A stretch of 64,000 bases of DNA from Streptococcus xiaochunlingii (GCF_006385805.1 NZ_VFSG01000001.1:930001-994000); one strand, 5' to 3'. Numbered from the stretch's first letter, positions 46,636 through 54,849 are shown. Translations and numbers: made by a program. The notes: a model not told the origin generated them from the sequence alone.

Positions 46636-47610
46636 CTATTTCTTTTCATTCATACCAGAGAGATCAATTCCTAATTTCTTAGCCATCTCTTTGTTAACAT
46701 ACAATTCTAGATTCTTAGGGGCCTCCACTGCCAGTTCGGCTGCCTTTTCCCCTTTTAGGATACGAATCGCCATCCGGGCAGATTGACGACCCAACTCAGT
46801 GTAGTCTGTCCCATAGGTATAGAGCCCTCCTACTTGGGCCATTTCAATCGAACCTCCAATAACTGGAACCTTATGTTTCAAAGACACTTGTTTAATGGTT
46901 TCCATTGTGGAAGAAATGATGTTGTCTGTTGGAATAAAGACCAGATCCACTTCTGACATCAAACTGTCCGCTGCCGCTTTCACATTATTACTGTCTAAAA
47001 TGGTCTTCTCTACGACACGGTATCCTTTGGCCTCAAGGACCTTCTTGGCCTCATCTTTCTGAACGACAGAGTTGGGCTCGCTTTGCGTATAGAGAATTCC
47101 GACTGTCTTAGCTGTTGGTAAAACCTTTTGAATCAGATCGACTTGCGTAGCAATGGCATCTGAAGATTGGTCACTCGTTCCTGTCACATTGCCACCAGGC
47201 TGATCCAAGTTCTTGACCAACTTGGCAGCCAGAGGGTCCGTCACTGCAGAAAAGACTACAGGGGTCGTTTTGCTTGTATTAGAGATACTTTGTGCTGATG
47301 GAGTCGCAATGGCAAATACAAGATCACTTTCCTGTGATAATTGATTTGAAATATTTTTCAAATTTCGCTGCTCCCCTTGGGCATTTTGATAATCAATTTC
47401 AATCTCTTCTCCATCTATATAACCTTGTTTGGCTAACTCTTCCACAAACCCTTTTCGAGTCGCATCAAGAGACTTATGAGTAATATACTGGGAAATCCCA
47501 ATCTTGATTTTTTGATGCTTAGAGGTCTTCAAGTGGTGGAGGGTCAAGAGGGAGGTCATCAGTAGACCAACTACCAGAACCGGGGCAATTAACTTCTTTA
47601 CAACTTTCAT
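46636..47610 (-). CDS. ABC transporter substrate-binding protein, TrpX-type (ABC_sub_bind family)
   Basis: 324 residues from the ATG at 47610 (AAGGAG 9 bases upstream; the frame extends upstream into the terminator region). An N-terminal hydrophobic anchor (APVLVVGLLMTSLLTL) has no lipobox Cys, so it is membrane-anchored and not lipidated. The mature part KIKIGISQYITHKSLDATRKGF and later VFSAVTDPLAAKLV are typical of the PF04392-type binding fold. It is preceded by a long structured leader that suggests control by an aromatic amino acid. Confidence 0.88.
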   Translation of the reverse strand: MKVVKKLIAPVLVVGLLMTSLLTLHHLKTSKHQKIKIGISQYITHKSLDATRKGFVEELAKQGYIDGEEIEIDYQNAQGEQRNLKNISNQLSQESDLVFAIATPSAQSISNTSKTTPVVFSAVTDPLAAKLVKNLDQPGGNVTGTSDQSSDAIATQVDLIQKVLPTAKTVGILYTQSEPNSVVQKDEAKKVLEAKGYRVVEKTILDSNNVKAAADSLMSEVDLVFIPTDNIISSTMETIKQVSLKHKVPVIGGSIEMAQVGGLYTYGTDYTELGRQSARMAIRILKGEKAAELAVEAPKNLELYVNKEMAKKLGIDLSGMNEKK

Positions 47611-47647
47611 GAAACATGTCTCCTTCTCTAAAACATTCAAACAGAAT

Positions 47648-47679
47648 ACAAAAAACCGTTTAGATGATTCTAAACGGTT
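47648..47679 (-). terminator. Leader terminator upstream of the trpX-like gene
   Basis: AACCGTTTAGA (47679-47669) pairs perfectly with TCTAAACGGTT (47664-47654) around a 4-base loop and runs into TTTTTT. It lies 38 bases before the coding start, so it must be bypassed for expression. Confidence 0.85.
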
Positions 47680-47720
47680 GGTATCATTCCTCACAAACTT
47701 AAAAGTATGCCAGCATTGCC

Positions 47721-47747
47721 GTCCATTTAGATATCATCTATATGGAC
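47721..47747 (-). promoter_or_regulatory. Competing leader hairpin (anti-antiterminator)
   Basis: GTCCAT-A-TAGAT pairs with ATCTA-A-ATGGAC around GAT. Its 3' arm (TCTAAATGG) can instead pair with CCGTTTAGA, the 5' arm of the terminator, over 9 bp. The two states exclude each other. Confidence 0.65.
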
Positions 47748-47761
47748 CACAATCAAAAATC

Positions 47762-47815
47762 TTAGCCACATAGATACAAACAAATTGCTCGTTTCGTTTG
47801 CATCCATGAGTTCAT
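47762..47815 (-). CDS. Second short leader ORF (17 codons, contains one Trp)
   Basis: ATG at 47815, TAA at 47762-47764, peptide MNSWMQTKRAICLYLCG. No Shine-Dalgarno is visible. It lies almost wholly inside a 16-bp hairpin (47769-47808, loop ACGAGCAA). It may be chance. Confidence 0.25.
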   Translation of the reverse strand: MNSWMQTKRAICLYLCG

Positions 47816-47826
47816 GTCTACAAAAA

Positions 47827-47886
47827 CTATCTAAAGTAGCTAAAGTAAAAGTTTTGATTCAACAATGTGGAGTTCGTGTTTTTCAT
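47827..47886 (-). CDS. Short leader ORF rich in Phe and Tyr codons
   Basis: ATG at 47886, TAG at 47827-47829, peptide MKNTNSTLLNQNFYFSYFR: five aromatic codons in the last seven. Its ATG is about 26 bases after the predicted transcription start. The ribosome binding site is weak. The codons from TTTAGCTAC onward can pair with GTGGCTAAG, the 3' side of the next hairpin, so a ribosome stalled on Tyr/Phe codons would change the fold. Coding is not proved. Confidence 0.4.
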   Translation of the reverse strand: MKNTNSTLLNQNFYFSYFR

Positions 47887-47918
47887 AAGTTTCTGCTTTC
47901 GTTTTTTTTATGTTGACT

Positions 47919-47947
47919 ATCTTACCGAAAATTTTTCAAGCTGTCAA
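47919..47947 (-). promoter_or_regulatory. Promoter of the trpX-like leader
   Basis: TTGACA (47942-47947), 17-base spacer, TAAGAT (47919-47924). The start is expected near 47912, giving a leader of about 300 bases. Confidence 0.85.
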
Positions 47948-47999
47948 GCCTAAATTCAGAATTTTTTTAATTATCTTATTTTTTTCTACGTGTATCAAC

Positions 48000-48026
48000 A
48001 AAAAAAGCGCCCGATTAGGGCACTAA
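48000..48026 (-). terminator. Terminator after the repeat-rich membrane protein gene
   Basis: GTGCCC pairs with GGGCGC around a 4-5-base loop, followed on the minus strand by TTTTTTT. Confidence 0.85.
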
Positions 48027-48039
48027 ATAAGCGAATATC

Positions 48040-49299
48040 TTATTTTTTAAAGGAGTATTCAATTCCATAATCATTTCCATCCACGGAAACTTTCAGCGTT
48101 CCATTTTCAATTTTATACTTGAGATCGTATTGAAGGAAATGACTCGCATCTTCATCCTGAATGAATCGGTGATCTTTTTCATCCACCTCACCTTCAAAGG
48201 CTACCATTTTAAGAGTGCCTTTTTTCACATCGATTTCGAGTCCCATATCCTCTAAATAGGAATTCTCACTGTTTTCCTGGATATAGTCTAAGGCATCCTC
48301 AACAGAGTAAAAATCATTGTCCCCATCATCATAGAGTTCCTTTGCAGCTCCCTTGAAATCAATCTTACCAATCACACTGATGGTTACTTTTTTCCCCTTT
48401 ACCTCTACGATCATATCCACATCTTTTACAAATTCACTAGAAATATCTGATGTAGTAGAGAAAGTACCTGAAAAAGCAGACTTCATTGTCTTTTTCATCT
48501 CAGGAGTAGCTGACCATTTCCCTTGAATACTATTAGGATTTTTAGCAAATAAGAAAAATGCAAGCACAGATAAAACTGCAACGGCGACAAGACTAAATAA
48601 TCCAATAATCAGCCCTTTCTTAGACTTCTTACCGGGTATTGGGGCTTGTCCCATATATGGGGAATTAGTCTGGTAATTCAGTTGCCCATTGTTTGGATAA
48701 CCTCCCTGCATCTGAGCATTGTTATAGGATGTGAAGGGCGCTCCTGCTTGAGCCGACTCCTGAACAGGAGCTTGTGGCTGAGTTCCACCTTGCCCAAAAG
48801 CTTGTCCTTGATGTTGAAACGGACTTGTTCCACCTTGGTATTGATTTGGAGCTGGGCTTGCACCTCCAACTGGGGCTTGGGCCGGATCTGAACCTCCGAA
48901 CTGTGCTTGTTCTGGTGATGGCGTCGCACCTCCAAATAGTGTTTGCTTTGGGGCTGGCGCTGCTCCTCCAAATGGTGTTTGCTCTAGAGTTGGCGCTGCT
49001 CCTCCAGACTGTGTTTGTTCTGGGGCTGGTGTTGCACCTCCAAATGGCATTTTCTCTGGTACTGGCGCTGCTCCTCCAAATTTGGCTTGTTCTGGAAACG
49101 GTAAGTGACCTCCAAATTGTCCTTGATTGGAAACAGGTGCTACACCTTCAAATGGAGATTGAATTGGGTTTACGGGCGTATTCGGTGTCACTTGTGTTTC
49201 AGGACTTCCAAACGTACCAAAAACCTGTTGGATCTCCTCTTGATTAGCTGGTCGACCATGGGCTCTCTCAAACTCTGCTAACCATTCTTCTTGTTTCAT
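48040..49299 (-). CDS. Membrane protein with N-terminal Pro/Gly/Ala-rich tandem repeats
   Basis: 419 residues. Residues 1-30 (MKQEEWLAEFERAHGRPANQ...) are a short motif seen at the start of several streptococcal proteins. Residues about 60-160 hold roughly seven imperfect copies of a 14-residue unit of the form FGGAAPxPEQxx. One membrane helix (about 230-250, GLIIGLFSLVAVAVLSVLAFFLFA) is preceded by KKSKK, and about 165 C-terminal residues form a probable beta-rich extracellular domain. The cytoplasmic side should carry the repeats. Function unknown. Confidence 0.8.
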   Translation of the reverse strand: MKQEEWLAEFERAHGRPANQEEIQQVFGTFGSPETQVTPNTPVNPIQSPFEGVAPVSNQGQFGGHLPFPEQAKFGGAAPVPEKMPFGGATPAPEQTQSGGAAPTLEQTPFGGAAPAPKQTLFGGATPSPEQAQFGGSDPAQAPVGGASPAPNQYQGGTSPFQHQGQAFGQGGTQPQAPVQESAQAGAPFTSYNNAQMQGGYPNNGQLNYQTNSPYMGQAPIPGKKSKKGLIIGLFSLVAVAVLSVLAFFLFAKNPNSIQGKWSATPEMKKTMKSAFSGTFSTTSDISSEFVKDVDMIVEVKGKKVTISVIGKIDFKGAAKELYDDGDNDFYSVEDALDYIQENSENSYLEDMGLEIDVKKGTLKMVAFEGEVDEKDHRFIQDEDASHFLQYDLKYKIENGTLKVSVDGNDYGIEYSFKK

Positions 49300-49375
49300 T
49301 GCTATCTCCTTATAACCACTAATTATTTTATTATAAATTAATTTGGTTAAAGATGCAAACTCAACTAAAATGAAT

Positions 49376-49405
49376 ATAAAAAAATCAGGGAAACTCCCTG
49401 ATTTA
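49376..49405 (-). terminator. Terminator after the CorC-like gene
   Basis: AAATCAGGGA and TCCCTGATTT pair around a short loop and are followed on the minus strand by TTTT. Confidence 0.85.
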
Positions 49406-49412
49406 ATGTTCT

Positions 49413-50762
49413 TTATTCTTGAACTTTTGTCGCTTGCTCGTCTTCATCGACTAGATCACTGACCTCAACCTTCACCTTGGTGACACGACCATTTTTCACC
49501 TTATCGTTTGTAAGGATCAAATGCTTCTTCATGCTGTCTACTTCAAAACTCAATCGTTCCTTGTGACCTGGAATCCGTCCGACACCGGTCAGGTAGTAAC
49601 CTGCAATGGTATCCACATCATCACTTTCCAGCTTCACATCAAAATACTCATTGAAGTCATTTAAGGTCACAATCCCCTGCACAATATAGAGATTTGGTTC
49701 AATTTCAAATACGTCGTTTTCAGCCTTATCGGTCTCATCATCAATTTCACCGACGATTTCCTCCAGAAGGTCCTCCAAGGTTACCAGACCAGCCATTCCT
49801 CCATACTCATCGAGCAAAATGGCCATCTGATTTTGTGTATTCCGGAGCTCCTTTAAAAGATCATCCACAAAGATTGTTTCCGGTACAAAGAGCGGTTCCT
49901 GAAGAATCTTGCGAAGAGCGATGTTATCAAATCCATTCACAAAACCTTCATTAAGCAAACGTTTGGTATGAATCAGACCAATGACATTGTCCTTGTCATC
50001 ATCATAGACAGGAATACGAGAAAAATTCTGTTTTAAGATACTTTCGATGATTTCTCTGGTATCATCTTGGATATCCACCATAAAGGCATCCGTACGAGGA
50101 ACCATTAGCTCACGCGCCATCAGCTCATCTAGTGAAAAGACTCCTTGCAACATTTCAATCTCGTCAGCATCCAGACTCGTTTCACTCTTAGCCAGCATAT
50201 AGGCAATCTCATCCCGTGACATCTCTTCGTCTGCATCATCGAATTGCATAGGGGTCAGACGACTGACCAGATTGGTTGATGCCGATAAGAGCCAGACAAA
50301 GGGGCTAACGATTTTTCCTAGTAAAATAACAATTGGAGCCGTTCGAATAGCCAAGCTATCTTTCAGATTCATGGCAATACGCTTCGGATATAACTCACCA
50401 AATACAATCGAAATATAGGTCAAAAAAGCCAGTGAGAGGAAGCTAGCTATCGCACGTGCTGTCTCCGTATTTCCCATCCAAGAAGCGATTACTTTCCCAA
50501 GATTATCTGCTAGGCTTGCCCCAGACAAGATGGTAATCAAGGTAATACCAACCTGAATCGTAGATAAAAAGTGGTTGGGATTTTCCAATACCTTTAAGAG
50601 ACGAATATATTTCTTATCACCTTCCTCAGCCTTTTGCTCTACGCGAGAACGGTTCAGCGATACCATCGACATCTCCGTTGCAGAGAAAAATGCATTTAAT
50701 AAGGTCAATACAAATAGTAAAACAAATTGCAGTATTAAATCCTGACTGCCAGGGTCTTCCAT
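49413..50762 (-). CDS. HlyC/CorC (CNNM) family membrane protein
   Basis: 449 residues from the ATG at 50762 (GAGGAG 8 bases upstream). DUF21/CNNM membrane domain (about 1-190, four helices with SATEMSMVSLNRSRVEQ), a CBS pair (about 210-330: MVPRTDAFMVD and VIGLIHTKRLL), and a CorC_HlyC domain at the C-terminus. The family is linked to Mg2+ export or homeostasis; the haemolysin label is historical. Confidence 0.9.
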   Translation of the reverse strand: MEDPGSQDLILQFVLLFVLTLLNAFFSATEMSMVSLNRSRVEQKAEEGDKKYIRLLKVLENPNHFLSTIQVGITLITILSGASLADNLGKVIASWMGNTETARAIASFLSLAFLTYISIVFGELYPKRIAMNLKDSLAIRTAPIVILLGKIVSPFVWLLSASTNLVSRLTPMQFDDADEEMSRDEIAYMLAKSETSLDADEIEMLQGVFSLDELMARELMVPRTDAFMVDIQDDTREIIESILKQNFSRIPVYDDDKDNVIGLIHTKRLLNEGFVNGFDNIALRKILQEPLFVPETIFVDDLLKELRNTQNQMAILLDEYGGMAGLVTLEDLLEEIVGEIDDETDKAENDVFEIEPNLYIVQGIVTLNDFNEYFDVKLESDDVDTIAGYYLTGVGRIPGHKERLSFEVDSMKKHLILTNDKVKNGRVTKVKVEVSDLVDEDEQATKVQE

Positions 50763-50827
50763 GGATATTCTCCTCAATGTATAGTAATAATGCCCATTAT
50801 ATCATATTTTTTAAAATGGTGCATAGT

Positions 50828-50858
50828 CGCAAAAATTTCCCTCCTAAAAGAGGAGGGA
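50828..50858 (-). terminator. Terminator after the Mga-like regulator gene
   Basis: TTCCCTCCT pairs with AGGAGGGAA around a 5-base loop, followed on the minus strand by ATTTTT. Confidence 0.85.
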
Positions 50859-50865
50859 AGGCCAG

Positions 50866-52347
50866 TTATACTCCATAACGTGTAAAATCATAAAAGAGTA
50901 CATTCAGTTTTTCTACAAGTTCCAAAAGGGTCAAACTACTTGTACAAATAAATTTTTTCCCTTTTATATCCGGAATCATAAAGTTGGCAACAATGACATC
51001 ATACTCAGTGTGCTCTAATTCATGAAGTTTAAAGTCATGCTTGATGACCTGTGAAAACTCAAAGTTATCCGTACAATAAAATTTTAAGAAATCAATCATG
51101 GACTTAGCATGGTGGTCATCGTATCGGCTAATGATTAAGACCTTGACAGCTGTCCGTCTCCTTAATAGTTGAGGCAATAGATTTTCCCAATGTGAAAATA
51201 CGGTATAAATCTGATGCTTGAGGTTTTCAGGATTTTCATGAAAGCCCATCTCTTTGAGATAGTGATACAAACCAGTTTCAACATCCTGATAAAATTTAGG
51301 GAAGAGGGTTCGATAATCCTCATTGGTATAGCTCTTAGTATCATAGAGAAGAAATTCACCAAAGATTTCACGTCGCTCCAAATAGGCAGTGTTGTGAATA
51401 TGCATGATCATCTCTTCATAATTCTCAAGTTCTAAACCATAAGATTCACTCAGGTGATCAAGAAATTGAGAGGCTAAAATATAGGATTTTTTTGTAACAG
51501 CGTCTTCCTCTGTAGCGTCAATCAGACCCTGTGGAGTAAAATAGAAGCGTTTCTGCAAGAAGATAATAAAGAGTTGTTCAATGGTTTCTTCATTAAATTC
51601 TACCCCCAGCTGCAAACCAAAATAACGAAGCATCTCATTGATTTTTGGGAGCTCTTGATAGAGATAGGCGTATTGTTCAAAATTATTGGCCCCTTCAATT
51701 CGATAACCTTGCTTAATCCGGTATAGGTAGACCGTCAGCATAATTTTATAGGAATGGAAGATCGAATAAGTCAGTGGTATTTCTGTCAATTTATAGAAGA
51801 AGGTGATGAAATCAATAATGACTTGCTCTCTGATATCTGGAAATGGCCACTCTAAATAATAATACCGCTCTGCAAAATACTGGGAATAGAAAAATCGAAT
51901 ATCGACCTCGTCCCCCACAACATTCAGAGGATTCAAGGTGATTCGGATATTGTACTTTTCCTGAATAATTTGGTTGATATTTCGAATCAAGCGATAAAAT
52001 GATTGCTGGCTGAGATTATACCGTCTACAAATTAAGTCACTGGAAACATCCTTATGGAAGAACAAGTATTCCAAGAGGGAGAAAGCTGTAGATTCTTTAA
52101 AGAAGTGATGGTACACCACCTCAATCCCAATCGAATCGTCATAGCTAATCTTAATACCATTTGTCGAAGATTCAATCAAAAATTCATTAAAGACCGTCCG
52201 TAAATTTGAAAGATCCTCCTTTAATGACCGCTCTGTACAATCTAACATTTCAGCGAGTTCCTTCAAATGAAACCAGCGCTTTTCACGAATTAATGTTTCT
52301 AGCAAACGCATTTGGCGTCGCTGCTTTTTGGCAAGCAATTCTATCAT
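50866..52347 (-). CDS. Mga/MgaSpn-like transcriptional regulator
   Basis: 493 residues, the same length as pneumococcal MgaSpn. Two N-terminal helix-turn-helix regions: residues about 8-55 (RQMRLLETLIREKRWFHLKELAEMLDC) and about 100-135 (SDLICRRYNLSQQSFYRLIRNI). PRD-like helical domains follow, then an EIIB-like C-terminus (KVLIISRYDDHHAKSMIDFL...YDVIVANFMIP). Mga-family proteins bind curved AT-rich DNA and control virulence or carbon-linked genes. No obvious target operon is next to it. Confidence 0.9.
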   Translation of the reverse strand: MIELLAKKQRRQMRLLETLIREKRWFHLKELAEMLDCTERSLKEDLSNLRTVFNEFLIESSTNGIKISYDDSIGIEVVYHHFFKESTAFSLLEYLFFHKDVSSDLICRRYNLSQQSFYRLIRNINQIIQEKYNIRITLNPLNVVGDEVDIRFFYSQYFAERYYYLEWPFPDIREQVIIDFITFFYKLTEIPLTYSIFHSYKIMLTVYLYRIKQGYRIEGANNFEQYAYLYQELPKINEMLRYFGLQLGVEFNEETIEQLFIIFLQKRFYFTPQGLIDATEEDAVTKKSYILASQFLDHLSESYGLELENYEEMIMHIHNTAYLERREIFGEFLLYDTKSYTNEDYRTLFPKFYQDVETGLYHYLKEMGFHENPENLKHQIYTVFSHWENLLPQLLRRRTAVKVLIISRYDDHHAKSMIDFLKFYCTDNFEFSQVIKHDFKLHELEHTEYDVIVANFMIPDIKGKKFICTSSLTLLELVEKLNVLFYDFTRYGV

Positions 52348-52468
52348 CTTATAGAAACTCCTTGATTTTGTATCATTACTAATTCATTATAACATATTTT
52401 CTTAAAGGAAAGCTAAAACTTTAAGATTCAAGTACTTAGCCTATCCTTTCTAAGTCCATACTCAAAAA

Positions 52469-52486
52469 GGAATGGTCACCCATTCC
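52469..52486. terminator. Bidirectional terminator hairpin, copy 1
   Basis: GGAATGG pairs with CCATTCC around a 4-base loop, with A-runs before and T-runs after. The same 18 bases recur at 52745-52762. Confidence 0.7.
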
Positions 52487-52542
52487 TTTTTTAATGTAGA
52501 CATACTATTGTTTTACATAAAACAGCTAGATAATTTTCAAAA

Positions 52543-52567
52543 AATGACTCTTATTTTTTGAGTCATT
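52543..52567 (+). repeat. Isolated perfect hairpin
   Basis: AATGACTC and GAGTCATT form an 8-bp stem with a T-rich 9-base loop, just left of the multi-hairpin element. Confidence 0.6.
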
Positions 52568-52578
52568 CAAGTAGAGCT

Positions 52579-52716
52579 AAAACTTTCCGCTGTGAGAAAA
52601 GTGCCTGAAACAATTATGTTTCAGGCACTCGGAATTATTGAGACCTTAGGCTCAATAATTAGTCATGGAACTTCGACGAAGTTCGCTGACGTCCCTACTC
52701 ACCTAAGGAAAGTTTT
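52579..52716 (+). repeat. Intergenic element with terminal inverted repeats and three internal hairpins
   Basis: AAAACTTTCC (52579-52588) and GGAAAGTTTT (52707-52716) are perfect terminal inverted repeats. Inside are three consecutive perfect hairpins: GTGCCTGAAAC/GTTTCAGGCAC (52601-52628), AATTATTGAG/CTCAATAATT (52633-52660) and GAACTTCG/CGAAGTTC (52668-52684). A degraded relative lies at 36559. It encodes no plausible protein. It looks like a small non-autonomous repeat, comparable in kind to BOX/RUP/SPRITE elements, but I cannot assign it to one. Confidence 0.7.
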
Positions 52717-52744
52717 TTTAGAAGACTTTATCTTCAATTTGAAA

Positions 52745-52762
52745 GGAATGGTCACCCATTCC
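52745..52762 (-). terminator. Terminator hairpin, copy 2 (after the AI-2E family gene)
   Basis: It is identical to the hairpin at 52469-52486 and lies just downstream of the AI-2E family permease stop codon. Its T-tract on the minus strand is short (TTTC). Confidence 0.6.
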
Positions 52763-52778
52763 CTTCTAATTTATTCTG

Positions 52779-53906
52779 TTAGGATTTATTGATGATTCCA
52801 AACTCTTCTTGCTTGCGCTGTTCCTTTGTCTTTTTATGATTTTCATACAAGGCCGCGAGGAATTTCACGATCTCTTTACCGATCGAATAAACCGGAATCG
52901 CCACAACCATCCCAATCACACCATAGATGTTACTGGATAAGAGCAAGAGGACCATGATGGTAATGGGATGCACCTTCATCACTCCTCCCACAATCCGAGG
53001 GTAGAGGATATTTCCGTCAATCTGTTGGACGATGAGCATGAAGATAACCGCTTTGATCATCATATTGAAATCCGTGAAGGCATAGGTAACCACCATAGGA
53101 ATCAAGCCAATCGTCGGTCCAATATAGGGAATGAGGTTGGCCAAGGCTGAGAAAATGGCAAAGACCAAGGCATACTTCAAACCGATAAAACTGTAGCCAA
53201 TAAAGGCTAAAGTCCCGATGATTAAAGCATCGATAGAAATCCCACTAATATAGCGAGAAACTGTTTGGTTGAGACTCACTAAGAGAGAGGTAATATTACG
53301 CCGGTCATTTTTTAGGATAGTCCGCTCTAACATCGGTAGCAGTTTTTTCCCATCAATCAAGAAGTATACCAAGAATATCGGTGTCATCACCAAAATGAAG
53401 AGTGTATTGACAATCGTTGACACCACACTACCTAAACTATTGGTCACACTGTTTAAGATATTTTGTAGAATATCCACATAAGACAGGTTTAACTGCTGAA
53501 TGGTTGATTGAATATTGATACTCTGAAAGGCCGGATTTTTCGATAACTTCGTCACAAAACTTTGCACTTCCCAATACAAACCTTGGGTTGAATTAATCAA
53601 GCTTGTCAACTGGTTGATCAAAATAGGCAGGATATAAACAATCCCATAAATAATCAATCCAAAAAGGGTTACCAGAGTTAATAGAATGCCCCAAATTCGA
53701 TTCAGATGAAATTTCTTTTCCAAAAACTCTACGATTGGATTGGTGATATAGTACAAGAAACCAGCAATCAAAAATGGAAGAATAATGGTATTCAGAACGG
53801 ATACAAAGGGAGAGATCAGACTTCCCATACTTCCCCAAATATAGAATATAATCGTTAATAATAGGACTTCACACGTCCAGAAAAATAATTTACTTTTATG
53901 AAACAT
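52779..53906 (-). CDS. AI-2E family (PerM/TqsA-like) membrane protein
   Basis: 375 residues, about eight helices with the usual pattern of a soluble amphipathic middle (about 110-200). The family signatures LVYFLIDGKKLLPMLERTI, YIPYIGPTIGLIPMVV and VVAIPVYSIGKEI are visible. Members are linked to autoinducer-2 export, Na+/H+ exchange or lipid transport; the role here is open. GGAGG lies before the ATG. Confidence 0.9.
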   Translation of the reverse strand: MFHKSKLFFWTCEVLLLTIIFYIWGSMGSLISPFVSVLNTIILPFLIAGFLYYITNPIVEFLEKKFHLNRIWGILLTLVTLFGLIIYGIVYILPILINQLTSLINSTQGLYWEVQSFVTKLSKNPAFQSINIQSTIQQLNLSYVDILQNILNSVTNSLGSVVSTIVNTLFILVMTPIFLVYFLIDGKKLLPMLERTILKNDRRNITSLLVSLNQTVSRYISGISIDALIIGTLAFIGYSFIGLKYALVFAIFSALANLIPYIGPTIGLIPMVVTYAFTDFNMMIKAVIFMLIVQQIDGNILYPRIVGGVMKVHPITIMVLLLLSSNIYGVIGMVVAIPVYSIGKEIVKFLAALYENHKKTKEQRKQEEFGIINKS

Positions 53907-53977
53907 CCCTTTCCTCCTATCTGCTATTTTATCATATTTATGGTAAAATAGAGAATATTTTTATGAAGGTTAAAAAG

Positions 53978-54766
53978 ATGAAAGAAAGCTTAATTGAACT
54001 GAAAGACGTCACTCTCAGAAAAGAAGGAAAAAATCTCCTTTCCCGTTTGAATTGGACCGTCAATAAGGAGGAAACCTGGGCCATCCTTGGACTGAATGGT
54101 GCTGGCAAATCGACCCTACTCCGTCTCCTAATGGCGGAATATTGGAAAACGGAAGGGGAGGTTTCTGTCCTTGGAACACAATTTGGACAAGGGGGCATTC
54201 CGGAGCTCCGCAAGCGAATCGGGGTGGTCAGTTCCTTTATTTCTGAGCGCATCCCTGAATCTCTATCCCCAGAAGAAATCGTCCTCACAGGGAAATACAA
54301 GAGTAGCATTCTCTATACAGCTTATGGAGAAAAAGAACTCGAGGAAGCACGATCCATGCTGCGTCGCATCGGTGCTGCTTCTTTGATTGGGCGAAAATAC
54401 CGGACCCTCTCTCAAGGGGAAAAACAGACGATTCTTATTGCCCGAAGTCTCATGGAAGAACCCGATCTTCTCATCTTTGACGAAGCCTCCAGTGGGCTTG
54501 ACTTATTTGCTCGGGAAGCGATCTTTCAGCTGATCCAACAGATCAAGCAGATGGAAAAGGCGCCGACCATTCTCTTTGTCACCCACCATGCAGAGGAAAT
54601 CACCAAGTCCTTTAGCCATGTCCTTCTCCTCAAGGAGGGACAAAGTTTTGCCCAAGGGCCTAAGGAGGAAATTCTCACTCAAGAAACGCTATCAGCTTTC
54701 TATGGAGGAAAGGTCCAGCTGATTCCAATCGGGGAAGAACGCTATTATATCCAGCCAGAGCATTAA
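53978..54766 (+). CDS. Orphan ABC transporter ATPase (YlmA-like)
   Basis: 262 residues from the second ATG (AAGG 8 bases upstream). Walker A GLNGAGKSTL, signature TLSQGEKQTILIARSL, Walker B LLIFDEASSGLDL, H-loop LFVTHHAEEI. The subtype resembles YlmA and ModF-like soluble ATPases. It is alone: the next genes are on the other strand and no permease is near. It may serve a permease encoded elsewhere, or be regulatory. Confidence 0.88.
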   Translation: MKESLIELKDVTLRKEGKNLLSRLNWTVNKEETWAILGLNGAGKSTLLRLLMAEYWKTEGEVSVLGTQFGQGGIPELRKRIGVVSSFISERIPESLSPEEIVLTGKYKSSILYTAYGEKELEEARSMLRRIGAASLIGRKYRTLSQGEKQTILIARSLMEEPDLLIFDEASSGLDLFAREAIFQLIQQIKQMEKAPTILFVTHHAEEITKSFSHVLLLKEGQSFAQGPKEEILTQETLSAFYGGKVQLIPIGEERYYIQPEH

Positions 54767-54788
54767 AAAGAACCTACTAAGATACAAA

Positions 54789-54824
54789 ACAAAGAGATTG
54801 GGACAAGCGTCGCCAATCTCTTTT
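54789..54824. terminator. Bidirectional terminator
   Basis: AAAGAGATTGG pairs with CCAATCTCTTT around an 11-base loop. It serves the ABC ATPase gene and the end of the operon that finishes with nhaP. The GGGACAA loop start resembles the 183-bp repeat ends. Confidence 0.8.
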
Positions 54825-54849
54825 CTTTTATTAAGGCGGAAACTCACTT

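Noticed and set aside
47648..47912. T-box riboswitch upstream of the trpX-like gene
   Set aside because: Leader length and gene type would fit, but the conserved T-box sequence (TGGNACCGCG-type) and antiterminator bulge are absent. The visible switch is a simple antiterminator/terminator exchange.
48774..49247. 157-codon plus-strand ORF with repeats
   Set aside because: It is a shadow of the tandem repeats in the gene on the minus strand; no start signal.
48040..49299. CRISPR array (regular repeats)
   Set aside because: Repeats are in coding frame, imperfect, without unique spacers, and there are no cas genes.
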